Shown here one piece after another: positions 54,101-62,596 of a stretch of 64,000 nucleotides of DNA. A model generated the notes under the pieces. The model was not told where the DNA came from. It did no database searches and was given only the letters and a program-made list of their open reading frames with translations. The position numbers and the translations under genes are program-made. The DNA comes from Sphingomonas_O antarctica (GTDB taxonomy: Bacteria > Pseudomonadota > Alphaproteobacteria > Sphingomonadales > Sphingomonadaceae), in the NCBI RefSeq assembly GCF_965137005.1, contig NZ_CBCRXM010000006.1:113207-177206 (forward strand), written 5' to 3'. Position 1 is the first letter of the stretch, and each line of letters opens with the position of its first letter.

Positions 54101-55311
54101 TCGCCGACGCCGGTGACGCGGCGCGCGATCAGGCGGATGGGCACGATCACCGGCGTCTTGCTCAGGCGCCCCTGCCCGCTCACCCGCACGCCCTCAAACC
54201 CGGTATTGTCGAACGCGACCTGGGGGCTGGACAGCAGATAATCGAACCGCGCCGTGCCGAACTGCCCGTCGAAATTGACCAGCAAGCGCACATCGCGTCC
54301 GCGCATGTTGGGCAGAAACGCCGCCGGACGCAGCAGCCGCGTCTCGGTCCGCATCCCCGAAAACGCGCTGTTGGCGAGGTCGATCACGCCATTGGCCGAA
54401 ACCGCCAGCGACGGGCTGGCGATGGCCAGGTGCAGGTCGAGGCGGCGGTCGGCGAGCGCGGCATTGCCCTTTACCGTCAGCCCCGGCGCGGTCAGCCGCT
54501 GGACCTTGCCCTGCGTGACCAGCGAGGGCCTGAGCGTCCCTGCCAGATCGTAGCGTCCCTGCCGCTGGGTCAGCGCGAGGTCCGCGACCGGCAGCGCAGA
54601 TGCGGTGGCGACCAGCCGGCCGTGCCAGTCGGTGTAGCGCCCGTCGCCCGCCACGGTCAGCGTCACCGGCCGATCGGTGCCCACCAACTTGCCGATCACC
54701 CCGCCTGCCGGGCCGACGACGCGCGTGTCCACGTCGAATTTGTTCGCATCGGGTTCGGCATCGATCGCCAGCCGCAGACTGTCGCCGCCGCCCAGCCGCG
54801 CATCGAGATGGATTTTGGCTCGCCCCGAACGGATGTCGGCATCGCCGGTCAGCCGACCGCTGCGTTGCGGCCCGGCCACCCCTTGCGCCACGACCAGCCG
54901 GTCGACCTGCAAATGTCCGACACGGATGTCGAAGCCGGGCAGCAGCGGGCCCTTGCTCGCGCTCGGATTGAATTTGGGAATGCGCGCCAATCGCGCGACC
55001 GGCACGACCAGACTGTCGATCGACAGCCGGTTGGCGAGCCAGGCGTAAGGCCGCCACGCCAGTCGTGCCTCCGGCAGTTCGAGGAACAGGCCGTTGGGAT
55101 CGCTGAAGCGCACATCGACCAGCCGCGCCTTGCCGTAAATCGACCCCTCGATCCGCCCGACGCGGATGCGCAGGCCGTTTTGCGGCGCGACGCGGGCGAT
55201 ACGGTCGACGATCAACCTATGGCCGGTCGACGTGTCGGCGAACCACAATGCCGCCAGCACAAGTATGAGCAGCGCGGCGAGACCGCCGAAAATCCAGCGC
55301 GTGACCCTCAA
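51187..55311 (-). CDS. tamB: Translocation and assembly module protein TamB
   Basis: 1374 residues: one N-terminal transmembrane helix (about 7-26), then a very long run of beta strands typical of AsmA/TamB bridge proteins, and the conserved C-terminal DUF490 region (GRLEQVRGGYEFAGKRFDLQRGVIRF about 130 residues from the end). TamB spans the periplasm and works with TamA in outer-membrane protein or lipid delivery. It overlaps tamA by 4 bases, and its C-terminus ends in SKDY. Confidence 0.95.
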   Translation of the reverse strand: MRVTRWIFGGLAALLILVLAALWFADTSTGHRLIVDRIARVAPQNGLRIRVGRIEGSIYGKARLVDVRFSDPNGLFLELPEARLAWRPYAWLANRLSIDSLVVPVARLARIPKFNPSASKGPLLPGFDIRVGHLQVDRLVVAQGVAGPQRSGRLTGDADIRSGRAKIHLDARLGGGDSLRLAIDAEPDANKFDVDTRVVGPAGGVIGKLVGTDRPVTLTVAGDGRYTDWHGRLVATASALPVADLALTQRQGRYDLAGTLRPSLVTQGKVQRLTAPGLTVKGNAALADRRLDLHLAIASPSLAVSANGVIDLANSAFSGMRTETRLLRPAAFLPNMRGRDVRLLVNFDGQFGTARFDYLLSSPQVAFDNTGFEGVRVSGQGRLSKTPVIVPIRLIARRVTGVGDVAGGILANLKVEGLLRVTSKMVMGDGLKLSSDKLNGKISILFDLATGHYDFGVAGQLGRYLIPGLGIVDVKSELHVVPGPGGHGTRVTGRGQAWVRRLDNAFLKSLAGGLPYIDTGLERDADGIVHFVNLQLRGPAIRLQGNGYRRKDGTFHFEGSGVQARYGPVRLILDGKIDRPHLDLRLARPFDALGLRDVHAILVPTAQGYGWQATGGGSRLGPFTGNGAILLPRGQAAVIQIATLNASGLKASGSLRSVPAGFDGTLALAGSGVSGSLVFKPQGDIQRIDADLAFKDAHLAGPPLITVRQGSMKAALLLDPAGLSTDATFQLAGVRYGAVSLGRLNGTAKLRGGTGEVRASVAGSRGRPFDLQTVAQISPNRIVVQARGTLDRRPLVLNQPAVLTYGPNGWTLAPTALTFAGGDIRVGGTFGGGTTAFDATLERLPLGVLDIAFPGLGLGGSASGTVSYRQSADGAAPSGTANLRFRSLTRSGLIASSQPIDLGINAVLNGSGLALRAVGESGGQIIGRAQMRAAPLGAGGTIIERIQNAPLFAQVRYNGPADTLWRLANVEGLNVSGPVAVGADISGTLARPQLRGSLTTNALRVESAASGTVLTNLKGTGMFSGSRLVIPQFTATAGRGTLSGRAAFSLSSAEGFGIDISGTAQDAELIRRDDIGATVTGPLAIKSQGASGLISGDVTVNRSSYRLGRATAAAAIPQLKVRELNRPADEAEPAAPPTTWRLAIKARIPNRLTVTGLGLDSEWRGDIDLGGTLTAMMINGRLEQVRGGYEFAGKRFDLQRGVIRFTGNSPPDPVIDVVANASVNSVNATVSVQGVASRPEITFASTPSLPQDELLSRILFGTSITNLSAPEALQLAAAVNGLRGGSGIDPINAIRKAVGLDRLRIVPADATTGQQTSIALGKYITRRAYVEVISDGAGYSATRAEFEVTRWLSLLSTISTIGRQSVSARISKDY

Positions 55312-57239
55312 AACGCCTGCCCGATCGAGACATAGACCGCGACACGCGGATCGCCCGCGCGCCGGTTCAGCGGCGTGCCGACATCGACGCGGATCGGCCC
55401 GAACAGCGAATAATAGCGCACGCCCAGCCCCGCGCCATACTGCAAGTCGCTGAACTTGGGGTAGGAGCTCGCATAAATCTGCCCGCCGTCGAGGAACGGC
55501 ACGATCCCGAAATTGCCGCCGAAGACCGGCAGGCGCACGCGCGCCTCCAGCCCGAATTCGGCCACGCTGCGTCCGCCGATCGGACTGCCCGTCGGGTCGC
55601 GCGGCCCGATCAACTGATAGCCATAGCCACGCACCGATCCGCCGCCCCCGGCGTAGAACAGCCGCGACGGCGCGATATTGTCGCGCCCCGCGCCGACCGT
55701 TCCGCCCAGCCGGATGCGTCCGGCCAGCACCACGGTCTTGCCGAACGGCTGGTAATAACTCGCATCGACCTGGGTCTTCACATAGGTGAACACCTTGCCG
55801 CGCAACGATGCTTCGGGCGACAGGCGGCCGTTGAGGCGAAAGCCGGTGCGCGGATCGAGCAGATCGTCGGTCCCGTCATAGCCCAGTTGCGCGGGCAGTG
55901 CCGCGATCAGATAGGTCCGCCGCGCCTCGCGCCCCAGAACCGCGACATAATCCTTTTCGTCCGACGCCAGCACTTCGCCGCCCAGGCTCCACGTCCAGCG
56001 CTTCTGGAAAATGATGTTGGTCTGGCGCTCGATCGACCCGCCGACCTCGAACGTCCGCGCGTCATAAGCATCGTACATCGTGTGGCTGGCCAGCACGCGC
56101 GCGTTGAGGACGCGGTCGCGCGCCTGAAAATTGTTCATCCGCAGATTCGCGCCGAGCAATTGCTCCTTGGTGCCGGCCACGCCGCGAAACGTCAGCGCGC
56201 CTTCGGGCTCGATCAGATTGCGATGCTGCCAGCTCGCCTCGATACGGAAACCTTCGCCGGTGCCGTAGCCGATTTCACCCGCCAGCGTGCGCAACGGCGC
56301 GGGCTCGAGATTGGTGCGGATATCGACCACGCCGGGGATGGCGGTCTTGACCGGCTCGACCCGCACCGCGCCGACGATGCCGGTGGAAATCAGCGCGCGG
56401 CGCAGGTCGTCGACCTGAGCCTGATTATACACTTGCCCGGGCTTGAAACGCGCAATGACGGCGGTGTGCTTGGCGCCGAACGGCGGCTTGGTGCCGGTGA
56501 CGATGATATTGCCATAAACCGCCCGCGGCCCGGTATCGACCGGCAGGTCGAGCGTGCCGAGCGTCGTCGCATGATCGACGGTCACGTCGGGGTCGGCGAC
56601 CGTCGCGAACGGATAGCCGGTGCGCATCAACTCGGCACGCAAGCTCGATTGGCCGGTGATCACAGTCTGGGCGTCGACCGCGTCACCCGCATCGACCGGG
56701 AATGAGTCTCGCGCCGCCTGCGCCTGACCCAGCCCGGTCACGGTCACATCGGCGAATTTATACGGCGCGCCGGGTTGGACGTTGATCGTCACCTGCAGCC
56801 GGTCGTCCTCGGGCGTCACCTCGGTGGTGACCAGCGCGTCGTAATAACCTTCGGACCGCAGGATCGAGCGCATCAGCTCGGCATCGTCCTTGGCGCGCCG
56901 TTCGACCTGCGCGGCGTTGGCGGGCTTGCCGTCGCTTTTGGACAGTTCCGAATTCTCGAAGAACCGCGTCCGCGTCTCCAGCGGCAACGCGTCGATCCCG
57001 TCGAGCCCGACCGAATAGCGGCGCTCACCCTGATCGGCGGGCGGTGCCTGCGAATTGCCGACATCCCCCGCCACCGCCTGATCGGGCTTGTCGAGATCGG
57101 GCCAGTCGACACCCAGCCCGGGGAGCGGCGCCATCGGCGCGGCAGGATCCAACGGCGGATCGAGCGGCGGAAGTTCCTGCGCCATGGCAGACGCGGTCAG
57201 GAAGGCGGCCGCAAGCATGGCCGTCGCGCGCAGAAACAT
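55308..57239 (-). CDS. tamA: Omp85-family outer-membrane protein TamA
   Basis: 643 residues. A signal peptide (cleavage near SAMAQ, about 21) is followed by a Pro-rich linker, three POTRA-like domains (about 75-310) and a 16-strand barrel. The barrel carries GGGSVRGYGYQ, the conserved VRGY loop motif of Omp85 proteins, and ends with the terminal Phe expected of outer-membrane barrels. It forms the outer-membrane partner of TamB, encoded immediately downstream. Confidence 0.94.
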   Translation of the reverse strand: MFLRATAMLAAAFLTASAMAQELPPLDPPLDPAAPMAPLPGLGVDWPDLDKPDQAVAGDVGNSQAPPADQGERRYSVGLDGIDALPLETRTRFFENSELSKSDGKPANAAQVERRAKDDAELMRSILRSEGYYDALVTTEVTPEDDRLQVTINVQPGAPYKFADVTVTGLGQAQAARDSFPVDAGDAVDAQTVITGQSSLRAELMRTGYPFATVADPDVTVDHATTLGTLDLPVDTGPRAVYGNIIVTGTKPPFGAKHTAVIARFKPGQVYNQAQVDDLRRALISTGIVGAVRVEPVKTAIPGVVDIRTNLEPAPLRTLAGEIGYGTGEGFRIEASWQHRNLIEPEGALTFRGVAGTKEQLLGANLRMNNFQARDRVLNARVLASHTMYDAYDARTFEVGGSIERQTNIIFQKRWTWSLGGEVLASDEKDYVAVLGREARRTYLIAALPAQLGYDGTDDLLDPRTGFRLNGRLSPEASLRGKVFTYVKTQVDASYYQPFGKTVVLAGRIRLGGTVGAGRDNIAPSRLFYAGGGGSVRGYGYQLIGPRDPTGSPIGGRSVAEFGLEARVRLPVFGGNFGIVPFLDGGQIYASSYPKFSDLQYGAGLGVRYYSLFGPIRVDVGTPLNRRAGDPRVAVYVSIGQAF

Positions 57240-57299
57240 GGGTTGGAGTTAACCGCTAAGTCCTATGAACCCAAGCTTTAAACCGCTAGCGGCGCGGGA

Positions 57300-57461
57300 A
57301 TGCGAAAGAACGAACCCTTGGCCGGCGGCGTGTTCGTGGCGCTCGGCGCGATCGTCGGCGTCGTCGTCGGCAAGGTGCAGGGACAGCCCTCTGCCGGATT
57401 GCTGATCGGGGTGGCGATCGGCACGGTCATCGCCGTGCTGGTGTGGCGCGGGACACGTTAG
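57300..57461 (+). CDS. Small two-helix membrane protein, unknown function
   Basis: 53 residues from ATG 57300: short basic N-terminus (MRKNEP), helix 1 (GGVFVALGAIVGVVVG), a turn KVQGQPS, helix 2 (AGLLIGVAIGTVIAVLVW) and an Arg-containing end. The Gly-rich helices and the gene's divergence from tamA suggest a small inner-membrane protein. The upstream gap (57240-57299) is shared with tamA and would hold both promoters. No family recognised. Confidence 0.6.
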   Translation: MRKNEPLAGGVFVALGAIVGVVVGKVQGQPSAGLLIGVAIGTVIAVLVWRGTR

Positions 57462-57463
57462 CA

Positions 57464-57596
57464 GACTCGGCCCACCCTGCTCGCNTNNGCGAGCTGTCCC
57501 TCCCTAAAGGGAGTGACGTCTGGTTCAGTGCTGCAATAGACGTCACTCCCACTTGTGGGAGGGACAGCTCGCCTAGCGAGCAGGGTGGGCCGAGTC
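57464..57596. repeat. 133-base nested inverted repeat with ambiguous bases
   Basis: Three perfect arms nest: 21 bases (57464-57484 with 57576-57596), 16 bases (57489-57504 with 57557-57572) and 12 bases (57509-57520 with 57539-57550). The arm junction on the left contains N at 57485, 57487 and 57488; the right arm has CTA in the matching place. It lies between the stop of the small membrane gene and the stop of the convergent S24 repressor gene, where it could end transcription from both sides. Confidence 0.85.
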
Positions 57597-57614
57597 CGAA
57601 CTTCCCTCGCCCAG

Positions 57615-58247
57615 CTAACCGACCCGCCGCCCCGCCCAGACGACGCGACCGACGATCTCGATCCGGTCGCCGCGCTTGCGCTCGATCACCGGATAGCGCG
57701 CATTGTCGCTGACGATCGACAGGCGACCGCCCGGACCCACCGCCAGCCGTTTCACGTTCAGCGCATCGTCGATCCGCAGCACGTAAATCCCGTCGCGCAG
57801 GCGATCGGCGGCATCGGCGGTATCGACCAATATGTCGTCCCCGGCGTTGAGCGTCGGCTCCATCGAATCGCCCTGCACGCGCACCGCGCTGAGTGAATCC
57901 GGACTGGCGGTCAGGCGGCGGAGGAAACGCGGCTCGAACGCGAACCAGCCCTGCGGCGCCTCGTCGATCGCTTCGCCTCCCGGACCTGCCGACGCGGTGA
58001 CATCGAGCCATGCCACTCGGCGCAACGGATCGCGCGACGGTGCGGACTGCGCACCCAGCACCGCCTCGTCCACCCCGAAAAACCGCGCCAGCTTGCGCCG
58101 GTCGTCCTCGTCCAATTTGCGCGGTGAGCCACGCCGGATGAACTGCTGGATATACGCCGCATTGCGCCCCAGCAGCCGCGACATCGCGGTGTAATCGGTG
58201 CCGCGCTCATGGATCAGCCGGTCGAGGGTTTCGCGAATATCGTTCAT
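57615..58247 (-). CDS. HTH/S24 peptidase repressor (LexA/CI-like)
   Basis: 210 residues from ATG 58245-58247, with GGAA upstream; the frame extends to 58283. Residues 1-60 form a helix-turn-helix (TAMSRLLGRNAAYIQQFIRRG). The C-terminal S24 domain has VQGDSMEP with nucleophile Ser128 and the general base Lys166 in NVKRL. An Ala87-Gly88 pair could be a self-cleavage site. Such proteins repress genes until cleaved with RecA help or sense stress in other ways. No phage genes adjoin, so it is probably a chromosomal regulator. Its likely targets include the divergent gene at 58339. Confidence 0.88.
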   Translation of the reverse strand: MNDIRETLDRLIHERGTDYTAMSRLLGRNAAYIQQFIRRGSPRKLDEDDRRKLARFFGVDEAVLGAQSAPSRDPLRRVAWLDVTASAGPGGEAIDEAPQGWFAFEPRFLRRLTASPDSLSAVRVQGDSMEPTLNAGDDILVDTADAADRLRDGIYVLRIDDALNVKRLAVGPGGRLSIVSDNARYPVIERKRGDRIEIVGRVVWAGRRVG

Positions 58248-58338
58248 GATTATTTCCATAACGACAGGAAAACCCCTTGCCAAGTAGGAAAATGCGCGGA
58301 ACGCTTAGGGTCTATCCTAGCGAAAGGCGAATCGGTGC

Positions 58339-58578
58339 ATGTCTCCCCTCATCCAAATTCAGAAACATATGCGGAACACTGGTATCTCGCCGACACGCTT
58401 CGGACGGGAGGCGGCGAACGACCCGCGGCTGGTCAGCGACCTGCGCTGCGGGCGCCAGGTCGGCGCTCCCCTGTGGCGGCGGATCGAAGCCTATATGCAC
58501 GCGACCGGCACATGCAGTCCGTCCACGACGCCGTCATCGCGGCGGTCGCGGCGCAGCTCGGGCCGCTTGCCGAGCTGA
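58339..58578 (+). CDS. Small HTH-like protein, divergent from the S24 repressor
   Basis: 79 residues. The first 57 (from SPLIQIQKHM through TGISPTRFGREAANDPRLVSDLRCGRQ to RIEAYM) form a compact helix-turn-helix-like sequence of a type I recognise from other alphaproteobacteria. The last 22 residues are Ser/Arg-rich and overlap the next gene, so they are probably just the end of the open frame. Possibly a DNA-binding partner or target of the S24 repressor 91 bases away. The promoter region between them (58248-58338) is AT-richer than its surroundings. Confidence 0.55.
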   Translation: MSPLIQIQKHMRNTGISPTRFGREAANDPRLVSDLRCGRQVGAPLWRRIEAYMHATGTCSPSTTPSSRRSRRSSGRLPS

Positions 58579-58784
58579 ACTCGGTCGCGGTCCCGTGGTT
58601 CAGCGCGACGTTCGAGGGCATCCAGCACACGCTGCGTTTCGGCGCGGTGTCTCCCGCCAGCCTCACCGCATTTGAGGCTGGGGAGGTCGAACTGGCCTGT
58701 CCCGACCACGTCATCGTTTCGCTCGGCGCGGAGCAGGACGGCGTTCGCGCACGGGTCGATGTGCTGACCATCGCTTGCGCCTGA
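58512..58784 (+). CDS. Small conserved-looking hypothetical protein
   Basis: 90 residues from ATG 58512 in a different frame from the preceding HTH gene, overlapping it by 67 bases. The sequence (SVHDAVIAAVAAQLGPLAELNSVAVPWFSATFEGIQHTLRF and later DHVIVSLGAEQDGVRARVDVLTIA) has regular alternating hydrophobic strands, codon use like its neighbours and no low complexity, so I take it as a real gene. No transmembrane helix or known motif. Function unknown. Confidence 0.6.
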   Translation: MQSVHDAVIAAVAAQLGPLAELNSVAVPWFSATFEGIQHTLRFGAVSPASLTAFEAGEVELACPDHVIVSLGAEQDGVRARVDVLTIACA

Positions 58785-58818
58785 CGGAACGCGCGCCGCG
58801 CTGCACCGTTCAGCCCGC

Positions 58819-59826
58819 ATGAAGCTGGTCTATGTCGATCCGGAAATGCCGGGCATCACGCGCAAGAAAGTGTCGCATGGCTGGGGCTATTGGGACGCCA
58901 AGGGCCATCGCATCACCGACCGTGAAGAGATCGATCGTCTCAACAAGGTCGCACTGCCGCCGGCCTATGTCGATGCGTGGTTCTGCCCGTCGCCACACGG
59001 CCATATCCAGGCGGTCGGCTACGACGCCAAGGGCCGCAAACAATATCGCTACCACGTCGATTTCCGCGCCCAGCGGGATGCGGCGAAATACGATCGCCTC
59101 GCCGATTTCGGTCGCGCGCTGCCGCTGCTCCGCGCGCATGTCGAGCGCGACCTGCATGGCAAGCCAACCGAACACGACACCGTCGTCGCCGCCGTCGTCC
59201 GTCTGCTCGATGTGGGCCACATCCGCGTCGGCAGCGAACAATATGTGAAGGCGAATAAAAGCTTTGGCGCGACCACCTTGCGCAATCGCCATGCGACGCT
59301 GCGCGGGTCCAAACTGACGCTGCAATATCGTGCCAAATCGGGGGTAATGCGCAAGCTCACGCTCGGCGACCGCGGCCTCGTGCGCGTGGTCAAGAAGGTC
59401 CAGGACCTGCCCGGCCAGCATCTGTTTCAATATCTCAACGACGCGGGCGAGCCCTGCGCGGTGGGGTCGGCGGAGGTCAACGCCTATATCAAGGATGCGA
59501 TGGGCGATGAATTTTCCGCCAAGCATTTCCGCACCTGGCACGCCTCGACCATCGGCCTCGACACCGCCATCGCCGCGTGCAAATCGGGCGGCAAGCCCTC
59601 GATCAAGGCGGTTGCCGAACAGGTTTCCGACGCCCTGGGCAACACCCCGACGATTGCCCGCAAAAGTTATATTCATCCGTTGGTCATCGACGCCTGTTCA
59701 TCGGAGCTCGCCACCCACCCCCTGCCGCGTAAAACGCGCTGGTTGTCGAGTATCGAGCGCGCATTGATCGACTTGCTCGACGATGCCGGTAGTGCAGCCA
59801 AGCGAAAGTCATCCAAGGCCGCCTGA
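58819..59826 (+). CDS. DNA topoisomerase IB (poxvirus-like)
   Basis: 335 residues with the eukaryote/poxvirus type IB core. The active-site Tyr284 lies in ARKSYIHP; HIRVGSEQY (about 134-142, Arg136), KHFRTWHAS (Arg238) and TLGDRGL complete the catalytic pocket. It relaxes positive and negative supercoils through a 3'-phosphotyrosyl intermediate. Such enzymes are scattered in alphaproteobacteria. A Lys-rich C-terminal tail is typical. Its last base coincides with the start of the MscS gene (TGATG). Confidence 0.94.
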   Translation: MKLVYVDPEMPGITRKKVSHGWGYWDAKGHRITDREEIDRLNKVALPPAYVDAWFCPSPHGHIQAVGYDAKGRKQYRYHVDFRAQRDAAKYDRLADFGRALPLLRAHVERDLHGKPTEHDTVVAAVVRLLDVGHIRVGSEQYVKANKSFGATTLRNRHATLRGSKLTLQYRAKSGVMRKLTLGDRGLVRVVKKVQDLPGQHLFQYLNDAGEPCAVGSAEVNAYIKDAMGDEFSAKHFRTWHASTIGLDTAIAACKSGGKPSIKAVAEQVSDALGNTPTIARKSYIHPLVIDACSSELATHPLPRKTRWLSSIERALIDLLDDAGSAAKRKSSKAA

Positions 59827-60959
59827 TGCCGAATTCCACTGCTGTTACCAAAACCACGACCGTCCGGTTGCCGATCGAATCACGTCCCGACGAATTGCTC
59901 CGCTCCAGTTACGATTGGGCCGTGGCGCACACCACGCAGATCATCTTTGCGAGCATTGTCGCGGGCGTCGTCGTCGCCCTGCTGCTCGGCGCCAAATGGG
60001 CCGGCGGCTGGCTGATGACGCGCTATGCGAGCAGCAATCACTGGCGGCGCATCATCGGCGGCGCGCTGGCCAAGATCCGCTTGTGGTTCATCGTCGCGGT
60101 CGCCGCGCAGCTGGTCTCACTCTTCGCCCATGCGCCCGACGATGTGGCCAAGGTCGTCTATTTCGTCTTTGTCATCGCGACGACATTACAGGCGGCGGTC
60201 TTCGCGCGCGAAATCATCCTGGGCCTGATCGAATATCGCGCCGCCGCCACCGACCATTCGGGGTTGCAGAGCGCCATCGGCATCATCCGCCTGCTGGTCA
60301 CGATCGTGCTGTTCGCGGTGGCCATCGTCCTGATCCTCGGCAATCTGGGCGTGAACGTCACCGGCCTGATCGCCGGCCTCGGCGTCGGCGGCATCGCCAT
60401 CGGCCTCGCCGCGCAGGGCATTTTCGCCGATCTGTTCGCCGCGCTCGCGATCCTGTTCGACCGCCCGTTCCGCAAGGGCGATTCGATCAAGGTCGATACG
60501 CTGTCGGGCACGGTCGAGGATATCGGCCTCAAATCGACCCGCATCCGCGCCATCACCGGTGAGCAGGTGATCGTCGCCAACAAGCAATTGCTCGAAAAGG
60601 AAATCCACAACCTCGCCCGCCTGTCGAAGCGCCGCACGGTGGTCATGCTGGGCGTGACCTACGAAACGCCGGTCGATCTGCTCGAACGCCTGCCGCAGAT
60701 CATGCGCGAGATCGTCGAGGGCTGCGACGACACCAAATTGGTGCGCTGCGGGCTGATGAAATTCGGCGACTCATCGCTCGATTTCGAACTGCAATATGAC
60801 GTCCATAGCGAGGATTACGACATTGTCTTCGCGCGCCGCCACGTTGTCCATATCGCGATCCTCAAACGCTTCGCGGAACTCGGCATCGCCTTCGCCTACC
60901 CCGTCCAGGTCGGCTACACCGCCGCGCCCGACGGCAGGTTCGTGAACCCATGTCCGTGA
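59826..60959 (+). CDS. mscS: Small-conductance mechanosensitive channel (MscS family)
   Basis: 377 residues with four to five transmembrane helices. The pore-lining helix region GLIAGLGVGGIAIGLAAQGIFADLFAALAILFDRPFRKGD (in parts) carries the Gly/Ala packing pattern of MscS TM3, followed by the beta domain (IKVDTLSGTVEDIGLKSTRIRAI). It opens under membrane tension to release solutes during hypo-osmotic shock. It is coupled to the topoisomerase gene by a one-base overlap. 109 non-coding bases follow before leuC. Confidence 0.93.
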   Translation: MPNSTAVTKTTTVRLPIESRPDELLRSSYDWAVAHTTQIIFASIVAGVVVALLLGAKWAGGWLMTRYASSNHWRRIIGGALAKIRLWFIVAVAAQLVSLFAHAPDDVAKVVYFVFVIATTLQAAVFAREIILGLIEYRAAATDHSGLQSAIGIIRLLVTIVLFAVAIVLILGNLGVNVTGLIAGLGVGGIAIGLAAQGIFADLFAALAILFDRPFRKGDSIKVDTLSGTVEDIGLKSTRIRAITGEQVIVANKQLLEKEIHNLARLSKRRTVVMLGVTYETPVDLLERLPQIMREIVEGCDDTKLVRCGLMKFGDSSLDFELQYDVHSEDYDIVFARRHVVHIAILKRFAELGIAFAYPVQVGYTAAPDGRFVNPCP

Positions 60960-61068
60960 ACTGAGCTTATTCGTCGCGACGCCAGTGCCGGGCGACAAAG
61001 GACGACGCTTAGACGAGCTCGGCGCAAACGGGTTTTGCCGCTGTGCATTTACCCGTAAGCACCCCCCC

Positions 61069-62511
61069 ATGCCCCAACCCCGCACGCTCTACCAAAAGAT
61101 CTGGGACGCCCACGTCGTCGAAACGCGCCCCGACGGCACCAGCCTGATCTATATCGACCGCCACCTGGTCCACGAAGTCACCAGCCCCCAGGCGTTCGAG
61201 GGCCTCCGCCTGTCGGGCCGCACCGTCCGCCGCCCGGACCTGACGCTGGCCGTCCCCGACCATAACCTTCCCACCACCCCGCGCCGCGACAGCGCGGGCA
61301 ACCGCCTGCCAATCGCCGATCCCGAAAGCGCGAACCAGCTCGCCGCGCTGGAGGCCAACGTCGCCGAATTCCACGTGCCCTATATCGACGCGGTCTCGAT
61401 CAATCAGGGGATCGTCCACGTCGTCGGCCCCGAACAGGGCTTTACCCTTCCCGGCATCACGCTCGTCTGCGGCGACAGCCACACCGCGGCGCACGGCGCG
61501 CTCGGCGCATTGGCCTTCGGCATCGGCACGTCCGAAGTCGAACACGTCCTCGCCACGCAAACGCTGCAACTCGCGCCGAGCAAGACGATGGAAGTCCGCG
61601 TCGAAGGGCAACTCGGCCCGGGCATCAGCGCCAAGGACCTCGTCCTCGCCATCGTCGCCACTACGGGCGCGGCGGGCGGCACCGGCTATGTCATCGAATA
61701 TACCGGCCAGGCGATCCGCGATCTCAGCATCGAAGGACGCCTGACCGTCGCCAACATGGCGATCGAAGGCGGCGCGCGCAGCGGGCTCATTGCTCCCGAC
61801 GACAAGACCTTCGCATACCTCAAGGGCCGTCCGATGGCCCCGCAGGGCGCGGCATGGGACGAAGCCGTTGCTTGGTGGCGCACCCTCGCGACCGATCCCG
61901 GCGCGCGCTATGACAAGACGGTCGTGCTCGATGCGGCAAAAATCGCCCCCAACGTCACCTGGGGCACCAGCCCCGAAGATGTCGTCGCGGTGACCGGCGT
62001 CGTCCCCGATCCGCAAAGCTTCGCCGACCCCGCCAAACGCGAAGCCGCCGCCAAATCGCTCGCCTATATGGGGCTGACGGCGGGCCAGCGGATGCAGGAC
62101 GTCGCGGTCGAAAACATCTTCATCGGCAGCTGCACCAACTCGCGCATCGAGGATCTGCGCGCCGCCGCGGACGTGCTGCGCGGGCGGCACAAGGCGGCGA
62201 ACGTCAAATGGGCGATCGTCGTCCCCGGCTCGGGCCTGGTGAAGCGTCAGGCCGAAGAAGAAGGGCTCGACCGCGTGTTCACCGACGCCGGCCTCGAATG
62301 GCGCGAACCCGGCTGCAGCGCCTGCCTCGGCATGAACCCCGACAAAGTCCCCCCGGGCGAACGCTGCGCTAGCACCAGCAATCGAAACTTCGTCGGCCGC
62401 CAGGGGCCGGGGGCCAGAACCCACTTGATGAGTCCCGCCATGGCGGCGGCGGCGGCGGTTACGGGGCGGTTGAGTGATGTCCGAGAGTTGGCAATTGATC
62501 AACTGACGTAG
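61069..62511 (+). CDS. leuC: 3-isopropylmalate dehydratase large subunit
   Basis: 480 residues of the aconitase family. CGDSHTAAHGALGALAFGIGTSEVEHV lies near 134-160 (in parts), and the [4Fe-4S] ligands are Cys355 (GSCTNSR), Cys416 and Cys419 (GCSACLG). With LeuD it isomerises 2- to 3-isopropylmalate in leucine synthesis. The start ATG 61069 follows a C-rich stretch without a clear ribosome binding site; upstream codons in the same frame give no LeuC-like sequence. LeuD is not next to it; a DNA methyltransferase follows. Confidence 0.96.
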   Translation: MPQPRTLYQKIWDAHVVETRPDGTSLIYIDRHLVHEVTSPQAFEGLRLSGRTVRRPDLTLAVPDHNLPTTPRRDSAGNRLPIADPESANQLAALEANVAEFHVPYIDAVSINQGIVHVVGPEQGFTLPGITLVCGDSHTAAHGALGALAFGIGTSEVEHVLATQTLQLAPSKTMEVRVEGQLGPGISAKDLVLAIVATTGAAGGTGYVIEYTGQAIRDLSIEGRLTVANMAIEGGARSGLIAPDDKTFAYLKGRPMAPQGAAWDEAVAWWRTLATDPGARYDKTVVLDAAKIAPNVTWGTSPEDVVAVTGVVPDPQSFADPAKREAAAKSLAYMGLTAGQRMQDVAVENIFIGSCTNSRIEDLRAAADVLRGRHKAANVKWAIVVPGSGLVKRQAEEEGLDRVFTDAGLEWREPGCSACLGMNPDKVPPGERCASTSNRNFVGRQGPGARTHLMSPAMAAAAAVTGRLSDVRELAIDQLT

Positions 62512-62596
62512 GAAATTTGTGAACGTTTGAGGAACTTTCCGTTTGCGCCGCGTTTCGATCTTCGTTACTCAAAAGCAGTCAGCAAGGGGAAAACTG

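Noticed and set aside
57615..58247. Prophage repressor marking a phage
   Set aside because: No integrase, structural or lysis genes are near; the neighbours are tamA, topoisomerase IB and an MscS channel.
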